Part shown: piece after piece, positions 9,256 to 17,923 of the stretch
Numbering within the stretch: position 1 is the stretch's first letter
Layout: each line of letters opens with the position of its first letter
DNA from: Pseudomonas arcuscaelestis
GTDB taxonomy: Bacteria; Pseudomonadota; Gammaproteobacteria; Pseudomonadales; Pseudomonadaceae
Length of the DNA: 64,000 bases
Direction of reading: 5' to 3'
Assembly (NCBI RefSeq): GCF_016881005.1
Contig: NZ_JACOPV010000017.1
Location: forward strand, 62,001 to 126,000
Position numbers and translations under genes: made by a program
Notes under the pieces: generated by a model
The model's database searches: none
Told to the model about the DNA's origin: nothing
Seen by the model: the letters and a program-made list of their open reading frames with translations, nothing else

Positions 9256-9723
9256 TCAGCGCAGCTTCTTGATGCGTTCGCTTGGACTGATCACGTCAGT
9301 CAGGCGAATACCGAACTTTTCGTTGACCACCACCACTTCACCGTGGGCAATCAGGGTGCCGTTGACCAGCACATCGAGCGGCTCACCGGCCAGGCGATCA
9401 AGCTCGATCACCGAGCCCTGGTTGAGTTGCAGCAGGTTACGAATGTTGATCTCGGTGCTGCCCACTTCCATGGAAATGCTCACCGGAATATCCAGGATCA
9501 CGTCCAGGTTCGGACCCTCCAGGCTTACCGGTTCGTTGCTGCGCGGCGAACTGCCGAACTCTTCCATGGGCAGCCGACTGGAAGAGGATCCGCCGCCAAC
9601 GTCAGCGGCCAGCAGCGCATCGATGTCGGCCTGGCCAGCATCGCCGGTTTCTTCCAGGGCAGCAGCCCACTCATCAGCCAGAGCCTGCTCCTCTGGAGAG
9701 GTGATGTCGTTTTCGTTAGCCAT
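9256..9723 (-). CDS. fliN: Flagellar switch protein FliN
   Basis: C-ring component of 155 residues. A variable acidic N-terminal region is followed by the SpoA domain with DVILDIPVSISMEVGSTEINIRNLLQLNQGS and a C-terminal LTDVISPSERIKKL. The ATG at 9723 (MANENDITSPEEQ) is chosen over an upstream TTG because a GAGG ribosome site sits at normal spacing before it. It lies between fliM and fliO in the export/switch operon. Confidence 0.96.
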   Translation of the reverse strand: MANENDITSPEEQALADEWAAALEETGDAGQADIDALLAADVGGGSSSSRLPMEEFGSSPRSNEPVSLEGPNLDVILDIPVSISMEVGSTEINIRNLLQLNQGSVIELDRLAGEPLDVLVNGTLIAHGEVVVVNEKFGIRLTDVISPSERIKKLR

Positions 9724-9771
9724 TTTGTCCTCGACGGGCAATCAATTCGGAGTTGGAACAACCGGCGCCGC

Positions 9772-10740
9772 TCAACGGCGCTCGATCGGATCAATAATCT
9801 GCAGGGCCAAAGTACCCTTGTGCGAACCCAGCTTGGCCTTGAACGACGGCACACCATTGGCTCGCAAAACCAGTTCATCAGGCAGTTCGACCGGAATCAC
9901 ATCACCCGGCTGCATATGCAGGATGTCGCGCAATTTCAACTGGCGCCGGGCCACGGTGGCACTTAGCGGCACACTGACATCCAGGACGTCTTCACGCAGG
10001 GCCTTGATCCAGCGCTCGTCCTGATCGTCCAGGTCTGACTGGAAGCCGGCATCGAGCATTTCGCGCACCGGCTCGATCATCGAGTACGGCATGGTCACAT
10101 GCAGATCGCCGCCGCCACCATCGAGTTCGATGTGGAAGGTGGAGACCACCACCGCCTCACTCGGCCCGACAATGTTGGCCATGGCCGGGTTGACCTCCGA
10201 GTTGATGTACTCGAAGTTGACCGGCATGATCGCTTGCCAGGCCTCCTTGAGATCAACGAAGGCCTGGTCCAGCACCATGCGCACCACGCGCAGTTCGGTG
10301 GGGGTGAACTCCCGGCCTTCGATCTTGGCGTGCCGTCCGTCGCCACCAAAGAAGTTATCCACCAGCTTGAACACCAGCTTGGCGTCGAGAATGAACAGAG
10401 ACGTACCGCGCAGCGGCTTGATCTTCACCAGATTCAAGCTGGTCGGCACATACAGCGAATGCACGTACTCACCGAACTTCATCACCTGCACACCACCCAC
10501 CGCCACGTCGGCGGAGCGACGCAACAGGTTGAACATGCTGATACGGGTGTAACGCGCAAAGCGCTCGTTGATCATTTCCAGGGTCGGCATGCGTCCGCGA
10601 ACGATGCGATCCTGACTGGTCAGGTCATAGCTCTTGACGCTGCCCGGTTCGGCATTGGTCTCGGTTTGCACCAGCCCATCGTCGACGCCATGCAACAAGG
10701 CATCGATTTCATCCTGGGACAGCAGGTCCTGCACGGCCAT
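9772..10740 (-). CDS. fliM: Flagellar switch protein FliM
   Basis: Switch protein of 322 residues. The N-terminus has the CheY-P binding motif LLSQDEIDALLHG, the middle domain contains the GGVQVMKFGEYVHSLY region, and the C-terminal SpoA domain ends ALQIIDPIERR. FliM receives the CheY signal and passes it to FliG. It lies between fliL and fliN. Confidence 0.97.
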   Translation of the reverse strand: MAVQDLLSQDEIDALLHGVDDGLVQTETNAEPGSVKSYDLTSQDRIVRGRMPTLEMINERFARYTRISMFNLLRRSADVAVGGVQVMKFGEYVHSLYVPTSLNLVKIKPLRGTSLFILDAKLVFKLVDNFFGGDGRHAKIEGREFTPTELRVVRMVLDQAFVDLKEAWQAIMPVNFEYINSEVNPAMANIVGPSEAVVVSTFHIELDGGGGDLHVTMPYSMIEPVREMLDAGFQSDLDDQDERWIKALREDVLDVSVPLSATVARRQLKLRDILHMQPGDVIPVELPDELVLRANGVPSFKAKLGSHKGTLALQIIDPIERR

Positions 10741-10749
10741 CGGTGGCTC

Positions 10750-11247
10750 CTACTGCAATACGAAATTGGTGAACAGCAATTGGTCTACGACCGGTTTGCC
10801 GACTTCCTTCTGGGCAACTTCCTGCACGCTAGCGGTTGCCTTCTGGCGCAACATTTCCTGACCGACAGGACTTGCCAGGGTGTCGAAGCCCTGACCGGAA
10901 AACATCATCACCAGATTGTTGCGGATAACTGGCATATGCACCTTCAATGCATCCAGCGCAGCCTGGTCTCGCCCCTGCAGGGTGATACTCACCTGCATAT
11001 AGCGCTGGCGACCATTCTGGTTGAAGTTGACCACAAACGCTGGGGTCAACGGCTCGTAAATGGCCGCGGGCTTGAGGCTGCCAACCTGCGCCGGATCGGT
11101 CGCAGGCTTGTCTTCAGACTTGTGCAAGACGAACCAGGTAGCGCCAACCGACAGGCCGATAGCCAGCAGCAATGCCAGCACCAGCAGCAGGATTATCTTG
11201 AGTTTGCCTTTAGCGGCGGGGTCTTTCACTGCGTCGCTCTTCGCCAT
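10750..11247 (-). CDS. fliL: Flagellar basal-body associated protein FliL
   Basis: Inner-membrane protein of 165 residues with a short basic cytoplasmic tail, one transmembrane helix (KIILLLVLALLLAIGLSVGATWFVL, about 17-41) and a periplasmic domain (AFVVNFNQNGRQRYMQVSITLQ) that surrounds stators and supports torque. It is the first gene of fliLMNOPQR-flhB, and a strong sigma-54 element lies about 50 bp upstream. Confidence 0.95.
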   Translation of the reverse strand: MAKSDAVKDPAAKGKLKIILLLVLALLLAIGLSVGATWFVLHKSEDKPATDPAQVGSLKPAAIYEPLTPAFVVNFNQNGRQRYMQVSITLQGRDQAALDALKVHMPVIRNNLVMMFSGQGFDTLASPVGQEMLRQKATASVQEVAQKEVGKPVVDQLLFTNFVLQ

Positions 11248-11295
11248 GCCAATATTCCGTCATTCATCGGAGAATTCAGTCACATGGCGTGGGTT

Positions 11296-11313
11296 GAGCA
11301 AGTGTTATGCCAA
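11296..11313 (-). promoter_or_regulatory. Sigma-54 promoter for fliL operon
   Basis: The minus strand reads TTGGCATAACACTTGCTC, nearly ideal (GG-N10-GC, TTGC at -12). The predicted transcript would start about 39 bp before the fliL ATG. It lies between the REP pair and fliL, so fliLMNOPQR-flhB can be transcribed separately from fliK. Confidence 0.8.
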
Positions 11314-11339
11314 CCCGGCGCAACGATTGGCAGTAGGAA

Positions 11340-11403
11340 CCGGCTTGCCCCCGCGATAGCGAATTCTCTTCACGATCGCATCGCGGCTCAAGCCCGCCCC
11401 CAC
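11340..11403. repeat. Paired REP elements between fliK and fliL
   Basis: Two inverted REP cores, CCGGCTTGCCCCCGCGATAG and GCATCGCGGCTCAAGCCCGC, face each other across about 20 bp. They follow the fliK stop and precede the fliL promoter, so they may end or stabilise the fliK transcript. Confidence 0.75.
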
Positions 11404-11413
11404 CCGGGGAAAG

Positions 11414-12706
11414 TCAGGCGTAATAGTCGACCGCGCTGGAGCCGACCACGGCCTGCTGCTCGACAGGGGCAGCGCTTGCAGCAACCTCGGCGCTTTCGCC
11501 CGCCGCATTGCGCCGTGCAGCCACGCCACTCAGGCGTGGCGAGTCAGGCTGGCCTTGTTGTTGCTGACCCCGCGACTGGTCGGCGACATTCACATCCGGT
11601 TGACCAAGACCCTGCTGGGCAAACATCTCCTTGAGCCGGTGCACCTGGTTTTCCAGTGCTTCACGCACACCGACATGACCGCTGGTGAACGTGATCTGCG
11701 CCTGCTGCTCGGGCGCGAGGTTTACGCGAATGTCCAGGCGCCCCAACTCTGCCGGTTCCAACTGAATGTCCGCAGACTTGAGGTTCTGACTCGACAAGTA
11801 CATCACGCGGTTGACCAAGCCTTCAGCCCAACCCCCTTGGTTCATGGCCAACGGCTGGTGCAACGGTGCGGCCGCCGCTGGCACAGCATTGGCTGTTTTT
11901 GCCGTTGCCGCTTGCGTCAGTGCACTCAGGCGCTCGGCAAAATTGTCTACGCGCGTGTCACTGGAAGCACTCTTGAGGTCTTTGAGGCCGTCATCGAGAA
12001 GCCCGGAAAATGCCTTGTCACCCGGCTCGCCCTGCTCCCCTCCTGCCCCAGCCTTGTCGAGCAATCCCGCCATGGTATTGACGACCGCCTGCCCTGTGGT
12101 CGCTTCTGGCTGTGCAGTCGCCGTTTTACTGGCGCTATGCGCCGAAGTGGTACCCTGTGATTGGGCGTTTTGCTCCAACGCCATGCGCAAGGCCGGCATA
12201 TCATCCAGTGGATCGGCTTGCGGATCGAATTCTGGCTCTACCGTCACAGCTGGCGCCGCAACCTGGGCCTGCAACTGAGCGGCCTGAACAACGGGTGCCA
12301 CTGTCTCGGCCTGGGCCTGAATCAACTGGGCGCCGGGCTGCGCGTCGGTGACCTGGCCGGCAACCAGATTGGGATCGATCAGCGTCGGATCCTGGGTCTC
12401 ACTGCCTGCTGCGGGTGGACCGTCCTGGTCTTCGGGCAAGGTTTTGCCGCTGTCGGCAACTTTCTTCTGCTCGGTGGCGGTGCCCTTGCCGCTTGCAACA
12501 TCCTTGCTAGCGGGCTCGGTCTTGCCGCGGTTTTGCACATCGGCTGGGCTCGACGGCTTGTCCCGTGACTGCTGAGCATACACGTTGGAAAAGCCCGAGG
12601 CCTTGTCGTTCGTTGGCTGCGGCGTCTTGTCCGGCTGGTTGCCGGCAGCGCGCGAAGCCTTTGTTGCGGTACCGACCTGCAGCAATGGATTGGAAGCGAC
12701 CGGCAT
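11414..12706 (-). CDS. fliK: Flagellar hook-length control protein FliK
   Basis: Secreted molecular ruler of 430 residues that triggers the FlhB specificity switch. The N-terminal two-thirds is low-complexity and rich in Gln, Ala, Pro and Asp, as expected. The conserved C-terminal hook-length domain is clear (LKSADIQLEPAELGRLDIRV, then VREALENQVHRLKEMFAQQGL). It has its own sigma-54 promoter. A REP pair separates it from fliL downstream. Confidence 0.93.
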   Translation of the reverse strand: MPVASNPLLQVGTATKASRAAGNQPDKTPQPTNDKASGFSNVYAQQSRDKPSSPADVQNRGKTEPASKDVASGKGTATEQKKVADSGKTLPEDQDGPPAAGSETQDPTLIDPNLVAGQVTDAQPGAQLIQAQAETVAPVVQAAQLQAQVAAPAVTVEPEFDPQADPLDDMPALRMALEQNAQSQGTTSAHSASKTATAQPEATTGQAVVNTMAGLLDKAGAGGEQGEPGDKAFSGLLDDGLKDLKSASSDTRVDNFAERLSALTQAATAKTANAVPAAAAPLHQPLAMNQGGWAEGLVNRVMYLSSQNLKSADIQLEPAELGRLDIRVNLAPEQQAQITFTSGHVGVREALENQVHRLKEMFAQQGLGQPDVNVADQSRGQQQQGQPDSPRLSGVAARRNAAGESAEVAASAAPVEQQAVVGSSAVDYYA

Positions 12707-12753
12707 GTGGGAGTCTCCGCGACAGAGGGGATCAATGTTAATTAGCAGAGACT

Positions 12754-12771
12754 CTGCAAGACTCGCGCCAA
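12754..12771 (-). promoter_or_regulatory. Sigma-54 promoter for fliK
   Basis: The minus strand reads TTGGCGCGAGTCTTGCAG with GG and GC ten bases apart. It lies in the 81-bp gap between hptB and fliK, giving a leader of about 38 bases. Confidence 0.72.
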
Positions 12772-12787
12772 GCTCATCGACACCGCT

Positions 12788-13132
12788 TCAACCGGAAACC
12801 CGCTCGCACTCCTCGATGTACAGGACGCGGACTACGTCATACTCGCGATGAATCTGATTGATCAGGTTTTCAATATCAGTGAGCGGAGGCTGCTTGACGC
12901 GCTCCTCTAATTGTTGGCACAACGCGGCCAGGGCTGTGGCGCCCATATTGCTGCTGCTGCCCTTGAAGCTGTGCGCAGCATGACCAAGCTGTTGTGCAGT
13001 TGTTGCCTGGTGCAACAGGTTAAGACGGACTTCGGAGTCGAGGAGAAAGGTTCTGATCAACTCCGCATAGTCATGCTCCATGACTTCCTGGAGACCGCTT
13101 AACACCTCGTGATCTATATGAATATCGGACAC
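12788..13132 (-). CDS. hptB: Histidine phosphotransfer protein HptB
   Basis: Hpt domain protein of 114 residues with the phosphoryl-accepting motif AAHSFKGSSSNMGA (His54) in a four-helix bundle. In P. aeruginosa HptB takes phosphate from several hybrid sensor kinases and passes it to HsbR. There the hptB-hsbR-hsbA genes sit beside a different part of the flagellar regulon. Here they lie between fliJ and fliK. The adjacent hsbR and hsbA homologues support the name, which rests on gene order and motifs and not on a database search. Confidence 0.85.
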   Translation of the reverse strand: MSDIHIDHEVLSGLQEVMEHDYAELIRTFLLDSEVRLNLLHQATTAQQLGHAAHSFKGSSSNMGATALAALCQQLEERVKQPPLTDIENLINQIHREYDVVRVLYIEECERVSG

Positions 13133-13157
13133 TTGCTCACTCCTTGATCAAGTTGAA

Positions 13158-14861
13158 TTATGCCAGAGCCTCCCAAGCGAACTCCACGCATACTCGGCGC
13201 CCCTGGTCACCCCATTCGGCACGTCGACTGAGTCGGCGTACAAGATTCAACCCACGCCCGTGCAACCCTTGCTCCACCCGCGGACGCGCAAGCACGCTGC
13301 TCACATCGAACCCTTTGCCGCTGTCTTGCACCTCAATGATCAGACGCCCATCCTGGCCTTGAGGTTCAATACGCAGCCCTATCCGAATATAGCCACTGCA
13401 CAATGCTTGCAAGCGCTCGTTACGCTGGCGGTAGTATTCGGCAAAGCCCTGCGCATCGTGCTTAAGCCCGGAATCCAGCCCCAACACACCATGCTCCAAA
13501 GCGTTGGAATACAGCTCGCTCAAAACGCTATGCAGTGCGCCACTCTGGGCCCGCAAGCCATGGATTTCCTGCAACAGCTGCAACAGGAACGGCAATGGAT
13601 TGAAACGTTTCAACGTATCGGCGCGAAATTCAAACTGTGACGACCAGTCCAGCGGCGCAGATTGCCCACTGTCAGAATAGATCACCGGACGCGGCAACAA
13701 GGCATCCGCTTCGACGACCGTAATTTCCAACAGGCTCACATCATCACGAGAGCGCCCACGAAAGGCTTCCAGCGCCTGTTGCACCTCTGCAAACAGTAGC
13801 TCGGGCTGGCGGTTGCTGCCCAGTACCTGAAGAAGCCGCTCGACGCCGAACAATTGATCGTTGTCGTCACTGGTATCAACCACCCCGTCCGACAGCAGCA
13901 ACAGTCGCTCGCCCAGCGCCAGCGGCAGCACCTGAGTCGAGTCATCGAAGCGCTCCGCCGCCAATACCCCCAACGGCAGGTGGCGTGACACCATGGGCAG
14001 CGGATCACCGCCGCCAGCCGCGGGCAGCAAATAGCTGTCGGGCATGCCACCGTTCCAGAACTCGACCATGCGCCGCTGCAAACTCAAGTTGAGCATCAAC
14101 GCGCAACAGAACATATCCACAGGCAGGATGCGCTTGAGCTTCGCATTCATTTCGCGCAGCGTCTGCGCCAGGCCGTAGCCTTTGGCGGTCATGCCATAAA
14201 ATATTTCTGCCAATGGCATCGCCCCTACCGCCGCCGGCAGACCATGCCCGGTGAAGTCGCCAAGCAATACATGCATGTCACCGCAGGGGGTGTACGCCGC
14301 CAACAGCAGATCACCATTGAACAGCGCGTAGGGCGATTGCAGGTAGCGGATGTTCGGGGCGCTCAGACAGCCCGCATGCGCCACTTTGTCGAATACGGCC
14401 TTGGCCACACGCTGCTCATTGAGCAAATGATGGTGATGGCGGCTGATCTGGTCGCGCTGCTCAAGCACTGTGGCCTGCAACCTGCGCAAGCGGTCCATGG
14501 CCTTGATCTTGGCCGCCAGGATCACCGGCCGGTACGGCTTTGCCAGAAAGTCGTCGCCGCCGGCTTCCAGACACCGCACCAGCGCTTCTTCCTCGCTCAG
14601 CGACGTCAGGAAAATAATCGGCACCAACGCCTCGCCTGCCAGCGCCTTGATTTGCCGAGCAGCCTCAAAGCCATCCATTACCGGCATCAACGCATCGAGC
14701 AGGACCAGTTGCGGGCGCTGCTGGGCAAACAACGCCACCGCCTGCTCACCATTCTCGGCAGTCAACACATCGTGCCCTTGCTTGCTCACGATGCGTGCAA
14801 GCAACAGACGATCCGCCGCGCCATCTTCGGCAATGAGCACGGTCAGGCGTGACTCAGGCAT
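13158..14861 (-). CDS. hsbR: Response regulator/PP2C phosphatase HsbR
   Basis: Three-domain regulator of about 567 residues. The receiver domain has LIAEDGAADRLLLARIV and phospho-Asp in LVLLDALMPVMDG, and Lys in LAKPYRP. A SpoIIE/PP2C-type phosphatase follows (GDLLLAAYTPCGDMHVLLGDFTGHG, LLLLSDGVVDTSDDND), then an HATPase_c anti-sigma kinase-like end (SVLSELYSNALEHGVLG, IEVQDSGKGFDVSSV). HsbR-type proteins switch between dephosphorylating and phosphorylating the antagonist HsbA. The ATG at 14861 is chosen; a TTG at 14873 overlapping the hsbA stop is possible. Neither has a strong ribosome site. Confidence 0.85.
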   Translation of the reverse strand: MPESRLTVLIAEDGAADRLLLARIVSKQGHDVLTAENGEQAVALFAQQRPQLVLLDALMPVMDGFEAARQIKALAGEALVPIIFLTSLSEEEALVRCLEAGGDDFLAKPYRPVILAAKIKAMDRLRRLQATVLEQRDQISRHHHHLLNEQRVAKAVFDKVAHAGCLSAPNIRYLQSPYALFNGDLLLAAYTPCGDMHVLLGDFTGHGLPAAVGAMPLAEIFYGMTAKGYGLAQTLREMNAKLKRILPVDMFCCALMLNLSLQRRMVEFWNGGMPDSYLLPAAGGGDPLPMVSRHLPLGVLAAERFDDSTQVLPLALGERLLLLSDGVVDTSDDNDQLFGVERLLQVLGSNRQPELLFAEVQQALEAFRGRSRDDVSLLEITVVEADALLPRPVIYSDSGQSAPLDWSSQFEFRADTLKRFNPLPFLLQLLQEIHGLRAQSGALHSVLSELYSNALEHGVLGLDSGLKHDAQGFAEYYRQRNERLQALCSGYIRIGLRIEPQGQDGRLIIEVQDSGKGFDVSSVLARPRVEQGLHGRGLNLVRRLSRRAEWGDQGRRVCVEFAWEALA

Positions 14862-14869
14862 GGACTGGA

Positions 14870-15172
14870 TCAACTGATATCGAACAGTTTGTCGAAGTTG
14901 GCAATGGCGAGAATCTTGCGCACATCCGGGTTGGTGTTAACCACCCGCACATCCGCCTCATCCCCCCCCACGTGATCACGCAACATCAACAGCATCCCCA
15001 GCGCGGAGCTGTCCAGGTAGGTCGCTTCGCGCAGATCAACCACCACCGATGAAGCACAGCGTTGGTGTTCATAGGCGTTGCGAAATTCCAGATGCTTGCC
15101 AAAGTCAAAGCGGCCTTTAACCTTGATCGTCAATTTTTCCCCATCCTGGGAAACTTCAGTATCAACTGCCAT
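14870..15172 (-). CDS. hsbA: Anti-sigma factor antagonist HsbA (STAS domain)
   Basis: STAS-domain protein of 100 residues. The phosphorylatable Ser lies in ATYLDSSALGMLLML and the fold is of SpoIIAA type. In P. aeruginosa the unphosphorylated form binds FlgM, freeing FliA, while the phosphorylated form promotes biofilm through a diguanylate cyclase. The ATG at 15172 is chosen over the open frame to 15208 because AAGGA sits eight bases before it. Its product is the expected substrate of the HsbR domains encoded next. Confidence 0.85.
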   Translation of the reverse strand: MAVDTEVSQDGEKLTIKVKGRFDFGKHLEFRNAYEHQRCASSVVVDLREATYLDSSALGMLLMLRDHVGGDEADVRVVNTNPDVRKILAIANFDKLFDIS

Positions 15173-15255
15173 GTTGGCGATTCCTTCGATAACGACGATT
15201 GCAGACACCGTGAAGGTTTAGCAGTCTTGGCGCTCCACAACAACTAAAACCGCCC

Positions 15256-15708
15256 TCAATAGCGTTCGCGACGCGGTAGGCGCTGAGACAATTCATCAAG
15301 CAGTTTCTGCTCGCGCTTGTCTTCGATCATGCGCGCCTCATCGACATATCGCTGCACCAACTTGCGCAGCCCTTCGACCCGCGCATAAGCCTGTTGCCAG
15401 GTGCCCCGGGCATTGTTGAGGTTGTTCTGGTGCCAGGTCAGGCTCTGGCGCTGCTGAGTCATGGCGCTTTCCAACTGCCCGAGAAAGCGCTGGTAATTGA
15501 CCAGCCAACTGCCAGACACGCCCTGCCCGCCGCGGTTGATCCACTGCAGCTGGTAGTCTTCGCGAAAGCGGTCAAGCTCGGCAAGCTTGGCCTGGGCCAG
15601 GTTCACCTGTTGCTGGAATTGCCCCAAGCGCTGGGCGGCCTGGCGCTCGGCGTTCTCGGCCATTTCCACGACCGGTGCCAGGCGCGACGCACGACTGGTT
15701 TGAGCCAT
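15256..15708 (-). CDS. fliJ: Flagellar export chaperone FliJ
   Basis: Coiled-coil protein of 150 residues, rich in Gln, Arg and Leu with no membrane segment (AERQAAQRLGQFQQQVNLAQAKLAELDRF). FliJ links the FliI ATPase to the FlhA gate and escorts late chaperones. It begins 6 bp after the fliI stop. Length and position match the family, although sequence conservation is low. Confidence 0.93.
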   Translation of the reverse strand: MAQTSRASRLAPVVEMAENAERQAAQRLGQFQQQVNLAQAKLAELDRFREDYQLQWINRGGQGVSGSWLVNYQRFLGQLESAMTQQRQSLTWHQNNLNNARGTWQQAYARVEGLRKLVQRYVDEARMIEDKREQKLLDELSQRLPRRERY

Positions 15709-15714
15709 GGCCTA

Positions 15715-17082
15715 CTAGCCGCCTGCGCCAGGGTTGGGCTGGGCAAATACGCTTTCAAGATGTTCGCGGCTCTGCTGCATGCTGACGTTGTCGTTCAGCC
15801 CCTGGCGCAGGTAATGCACAAGCTTTGGCTGCAAGGCAATGGCCAGGTCGGTTTCCGCATCCCCGCCGGCTACATAAGCGCCGACGCTGATCAGATCGCG
15901 GCTCTGCGACAGCCGCGACCACAACTGCTTGAACTGTTGGGCTTCGCGCAGATGGTCGGGGCTGACCACCTGCGGCATCACCCGACTGATCGACGCCTCG
16001 ATGTCGATGGCCGGGTAGTGCCCTTCTTCAGCCAGACGCCGCGACAGCACGATATGCCCGTCGAGCACACCCCGCGCCGAGTCGGCGATCGGGTCCTGCT
16101 GGTCGTCGCCCTCGGACAACACGGTGTAGAACGCGGTGATCGAACCACCGCCTGCCTCACCGTTACCGGCACGCTCCACCAGCTTGGGCAACTTGGCGAA
16201 CACCGATGGCGGATAACCCTTGGTCGCTGGCGGCTCGCCGATTGCCAGGGCAATTTCCCGCTGGGCCTGGGCGAAACGTGTGAGCGAGTCCATCAGCAAT
16301 AGAACGTTCTTGCCCTTGTCGCGAAAATATTCGGCGATACGTGTGCAATACATGGCCGCGCGCAGGCGCATCAGCGGCGCATCGTCAGCCGGGGATGCCA
16401 CGACCACCGAACGCTTGATGCCTTCAACACCCAGAATATGCTCGATGAACTCCTTGACCTCACGTCCACGCTCACCGATCAGGCCGACCACAATGATGTC
16501 GGCCTCGGTAAAACGGGTCATCATGCCCAGCAGCACACTCTTACCGACCCCGGTACCGGCAAACAGACCCAGACGCTGGCCACGGCCGACGGTCAACAAG
16601 CCGTTGATGCTGCGAATACCAACGTCCAGCGGCACGCTGATCGGGTCACGATTGAGCGGGTTGATGGTCGGGCCGTCCATCGGCACCCAGTCTTCGGCCT
16701 TCATGCCGCCTTTGCCATCCAGCGCACGACCTGCACCGTCGAGCACCCGCCCAAGCATGCTCATGCCCATGGGCAGGCGTCCATTGTCGGCCAGCGGAAC
16801 CACGCGCGCCCCCGGGGCGATACCGACCACACTGCCGACCGGCATGAGGAACACCTTGCTCCCGGAAAAGCCCATGACCTCGGCCTCGACCTGCACCGGA
16901 TGGTAGCTGTCGTCGTTGATTACCACGCAGCGGCTTCCAATCGATGCACGCAAGCCTTCGGCTTCGAGGGTCAAGCCGACCATACGCAGCAGGCGTCCCT
17001 CGACGATCGGTTGCGCGGGCAGCTTGACCGTATCGGCGTAACCTTGCAGGCGCTTGCCGAAGCTGGTGCGATCAAGGCGCAT
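15715..17082 (-). CDS. fliI: Flagellum-specific ATPase FliI
   Basis: F1-beta-like ATPase of 455 residues powering export. Walker A GLFAGTGVGKSVLLGMM, Walker B VLLLMDSLTRFAQAQREIA and the family signature PPSVFAKLPKLVERAG are present. The ATG at 17082 (MRLDRTSFGKRL) is chosen over a TTG at 17100 because it matches the family N-terminus. It overlaps the end of fliH by 11 bp, implying translational coupling. Confidence 0.97.
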   Translation of the reverse strand: MRLDRTSFGKRLQGYADTVKLPAQPIVEGRLLRMVGLTLEAEGLRASIGSRCVVINDDSYHPVQVEAEVMGFSGSKVFLMPVGSVVGIAPGARVVPLADNGRLPMGMSMLGRVLDGAGRALDGKGGMKAEDWVPMDGPTINPLNRDPISVPLDVGIRSINGLLTVGRGQRLGLFAGTGVGKSVLLGMMTRFTEADIIVVGLIGERGREVKEFIEHILGVEGIKRSVVVASPADDAPLMRLRAAMYCTRIAEYFRDKGKNVLLLMDSLTRFAQAQREIALAIGEPPATKGYPPSVFAKLPKLVERAGNGEAGGGSITAFYTVLSEGDDQQDPIADSARGVLDGHIVLSRRLAEEGHYPAIDIEASISRVMPQVVSPDHLREAQQFKQLWSRLSQSRDLISVGAYVAGGDAETDLAIALQPKLVHYLRQGLNDNVSMQQSREHLESVFAQPNPGAGG

Positions 17083-17839
17083 CGGCAGCGTCCAAATCAA
17101 TGCTCAGGTCCGGCGCCGCAGGGTGCAGGCCCTGGTCGTGCAACTGATCGAACAACTGCGCCAGGGCTTTCTCGATCCGCGTTTCCATGCTCGCGTCGAT
17201 GCGGCTGTGGTCGGTTTCGATGCGGCAACCACCGGGCAGCAGGGTCTCGTCTTCCAGTAGTTTCCAGCGTTCTTCGTGGCGCTCACGCAAGGCCTTGGCC
17301 TGCTCGAAATCCTGGGGATTGATATGAATTCGGATATTTTCCGCGCCCATCGGCAGCAACTTCAGGGCTTCGCGCAATACCTGGCCGATCTGGCTCGAGT
17401 CGCTACGCAGCTCACGACCGATAACTTCTCGGGCCATGTGCGCAACCAGGCTCACCAGCGACTTTTCGATCTGGTTGTCCTGTTCGGCGATTGGCTCGAG
17501 TAAATTACTCATTAGCCGTTCGAGGCTGGCGAGCTTGGCCTTGAGAGCGGTTTCAGCTTCCTGACGCACCTTGAGTTGGGTGCTGTGGAACCCTTCGCGC
17601 TCACCGGTGGCGAAGCCTTCGTTGTAGGCTTCCTGGCGAATGCTTTCGAGCTCTTCAAGGGTTAGCGGCTGGACTTCTTCCAGCGGCACTTCCTCGACTT
17701 CCTCCTGAAGCACTTCAGGCTCAGGTTCCGGCTCGGGCACAGCTTCCGGCTCCGGATCGAAGCTAGGCAACGCCCAACGATCGAAGCCCTCGATCTCATC
17801 GGCGCGAATCAGCTCACTCAGGTGCTCGTTGGTTGACAT
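17072..17839 (-). CDS. fliH: Flagellar assembly protein FliH
   Basis: Regulator of FliI and export-ATPase stator, 255 residues. It has an acidic Pro/Glu-rich N-terminus (DPEPEAVPEPEPEPEVLQEE), a helical middle with GxxxG-like spacing (EGFATGEREG) and the C-terminal FliH domain. The ATG at 17839 is preferred to a GTG at 17851, neither having a good ribosome site. A long REP-derived inverted repeat lies directly before the gene, after fliG, which may influence its expression. Confidence 0.94.
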   Translation of the reverse strand: MSTNEHLSELIRADEIEGFDRWALPSFDPEPEAVPEPEPEPEVLQEEVEEVPLEEVQPLTLEELESIRQEAYNEGFATGEREGFHSTQLKVRQEAETALKAKLASLERLMSNLLEPIAEQDNQIEKSLVSLVAHMAREVIGRELRSDSSQIGQVLREALKLLPMGAENIRIHINPQDFEQAKALRERHEERWKLLEDETLLPGGCRIETDHSRIDASMETRIEKALAQLFDQLHDQGLHPAAPDLSIDLDAADAP

Positions 17840-17859
17840 GATTGCACGCACTCAAAAAA

Positions 17860-17919
17860 ATCGCGGGCCAAGCCCGCACCCACAGAACCTTTCCCTGTGG
17901 GCGGGCTTGCCCCGCGATA
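17860..17919. repeat. REP pair forming a long inverted repeat between fliG and fliH
   Basis: TCGCGGGCCAAGCCCGCACC and its near-exact inverse GGGCGGGCTTGCCCCGCGAT flank a short loop; the arms also share CCCACAG/CTGTGGG. The whole forms a stem of about 25 bp inside the fliEFGHIJ operon, just after the fliG stop and about 20 bp before the fliH start. Confidence 0.85.
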
Positions 17920-17923
17920 GGCT

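Noticed and set aside
10099..11634. 511-codon plus-strand frame
   Set aside because: Antisense to fliM, fliL and the fliK end. It runs through the REP pair and shows no protein family.
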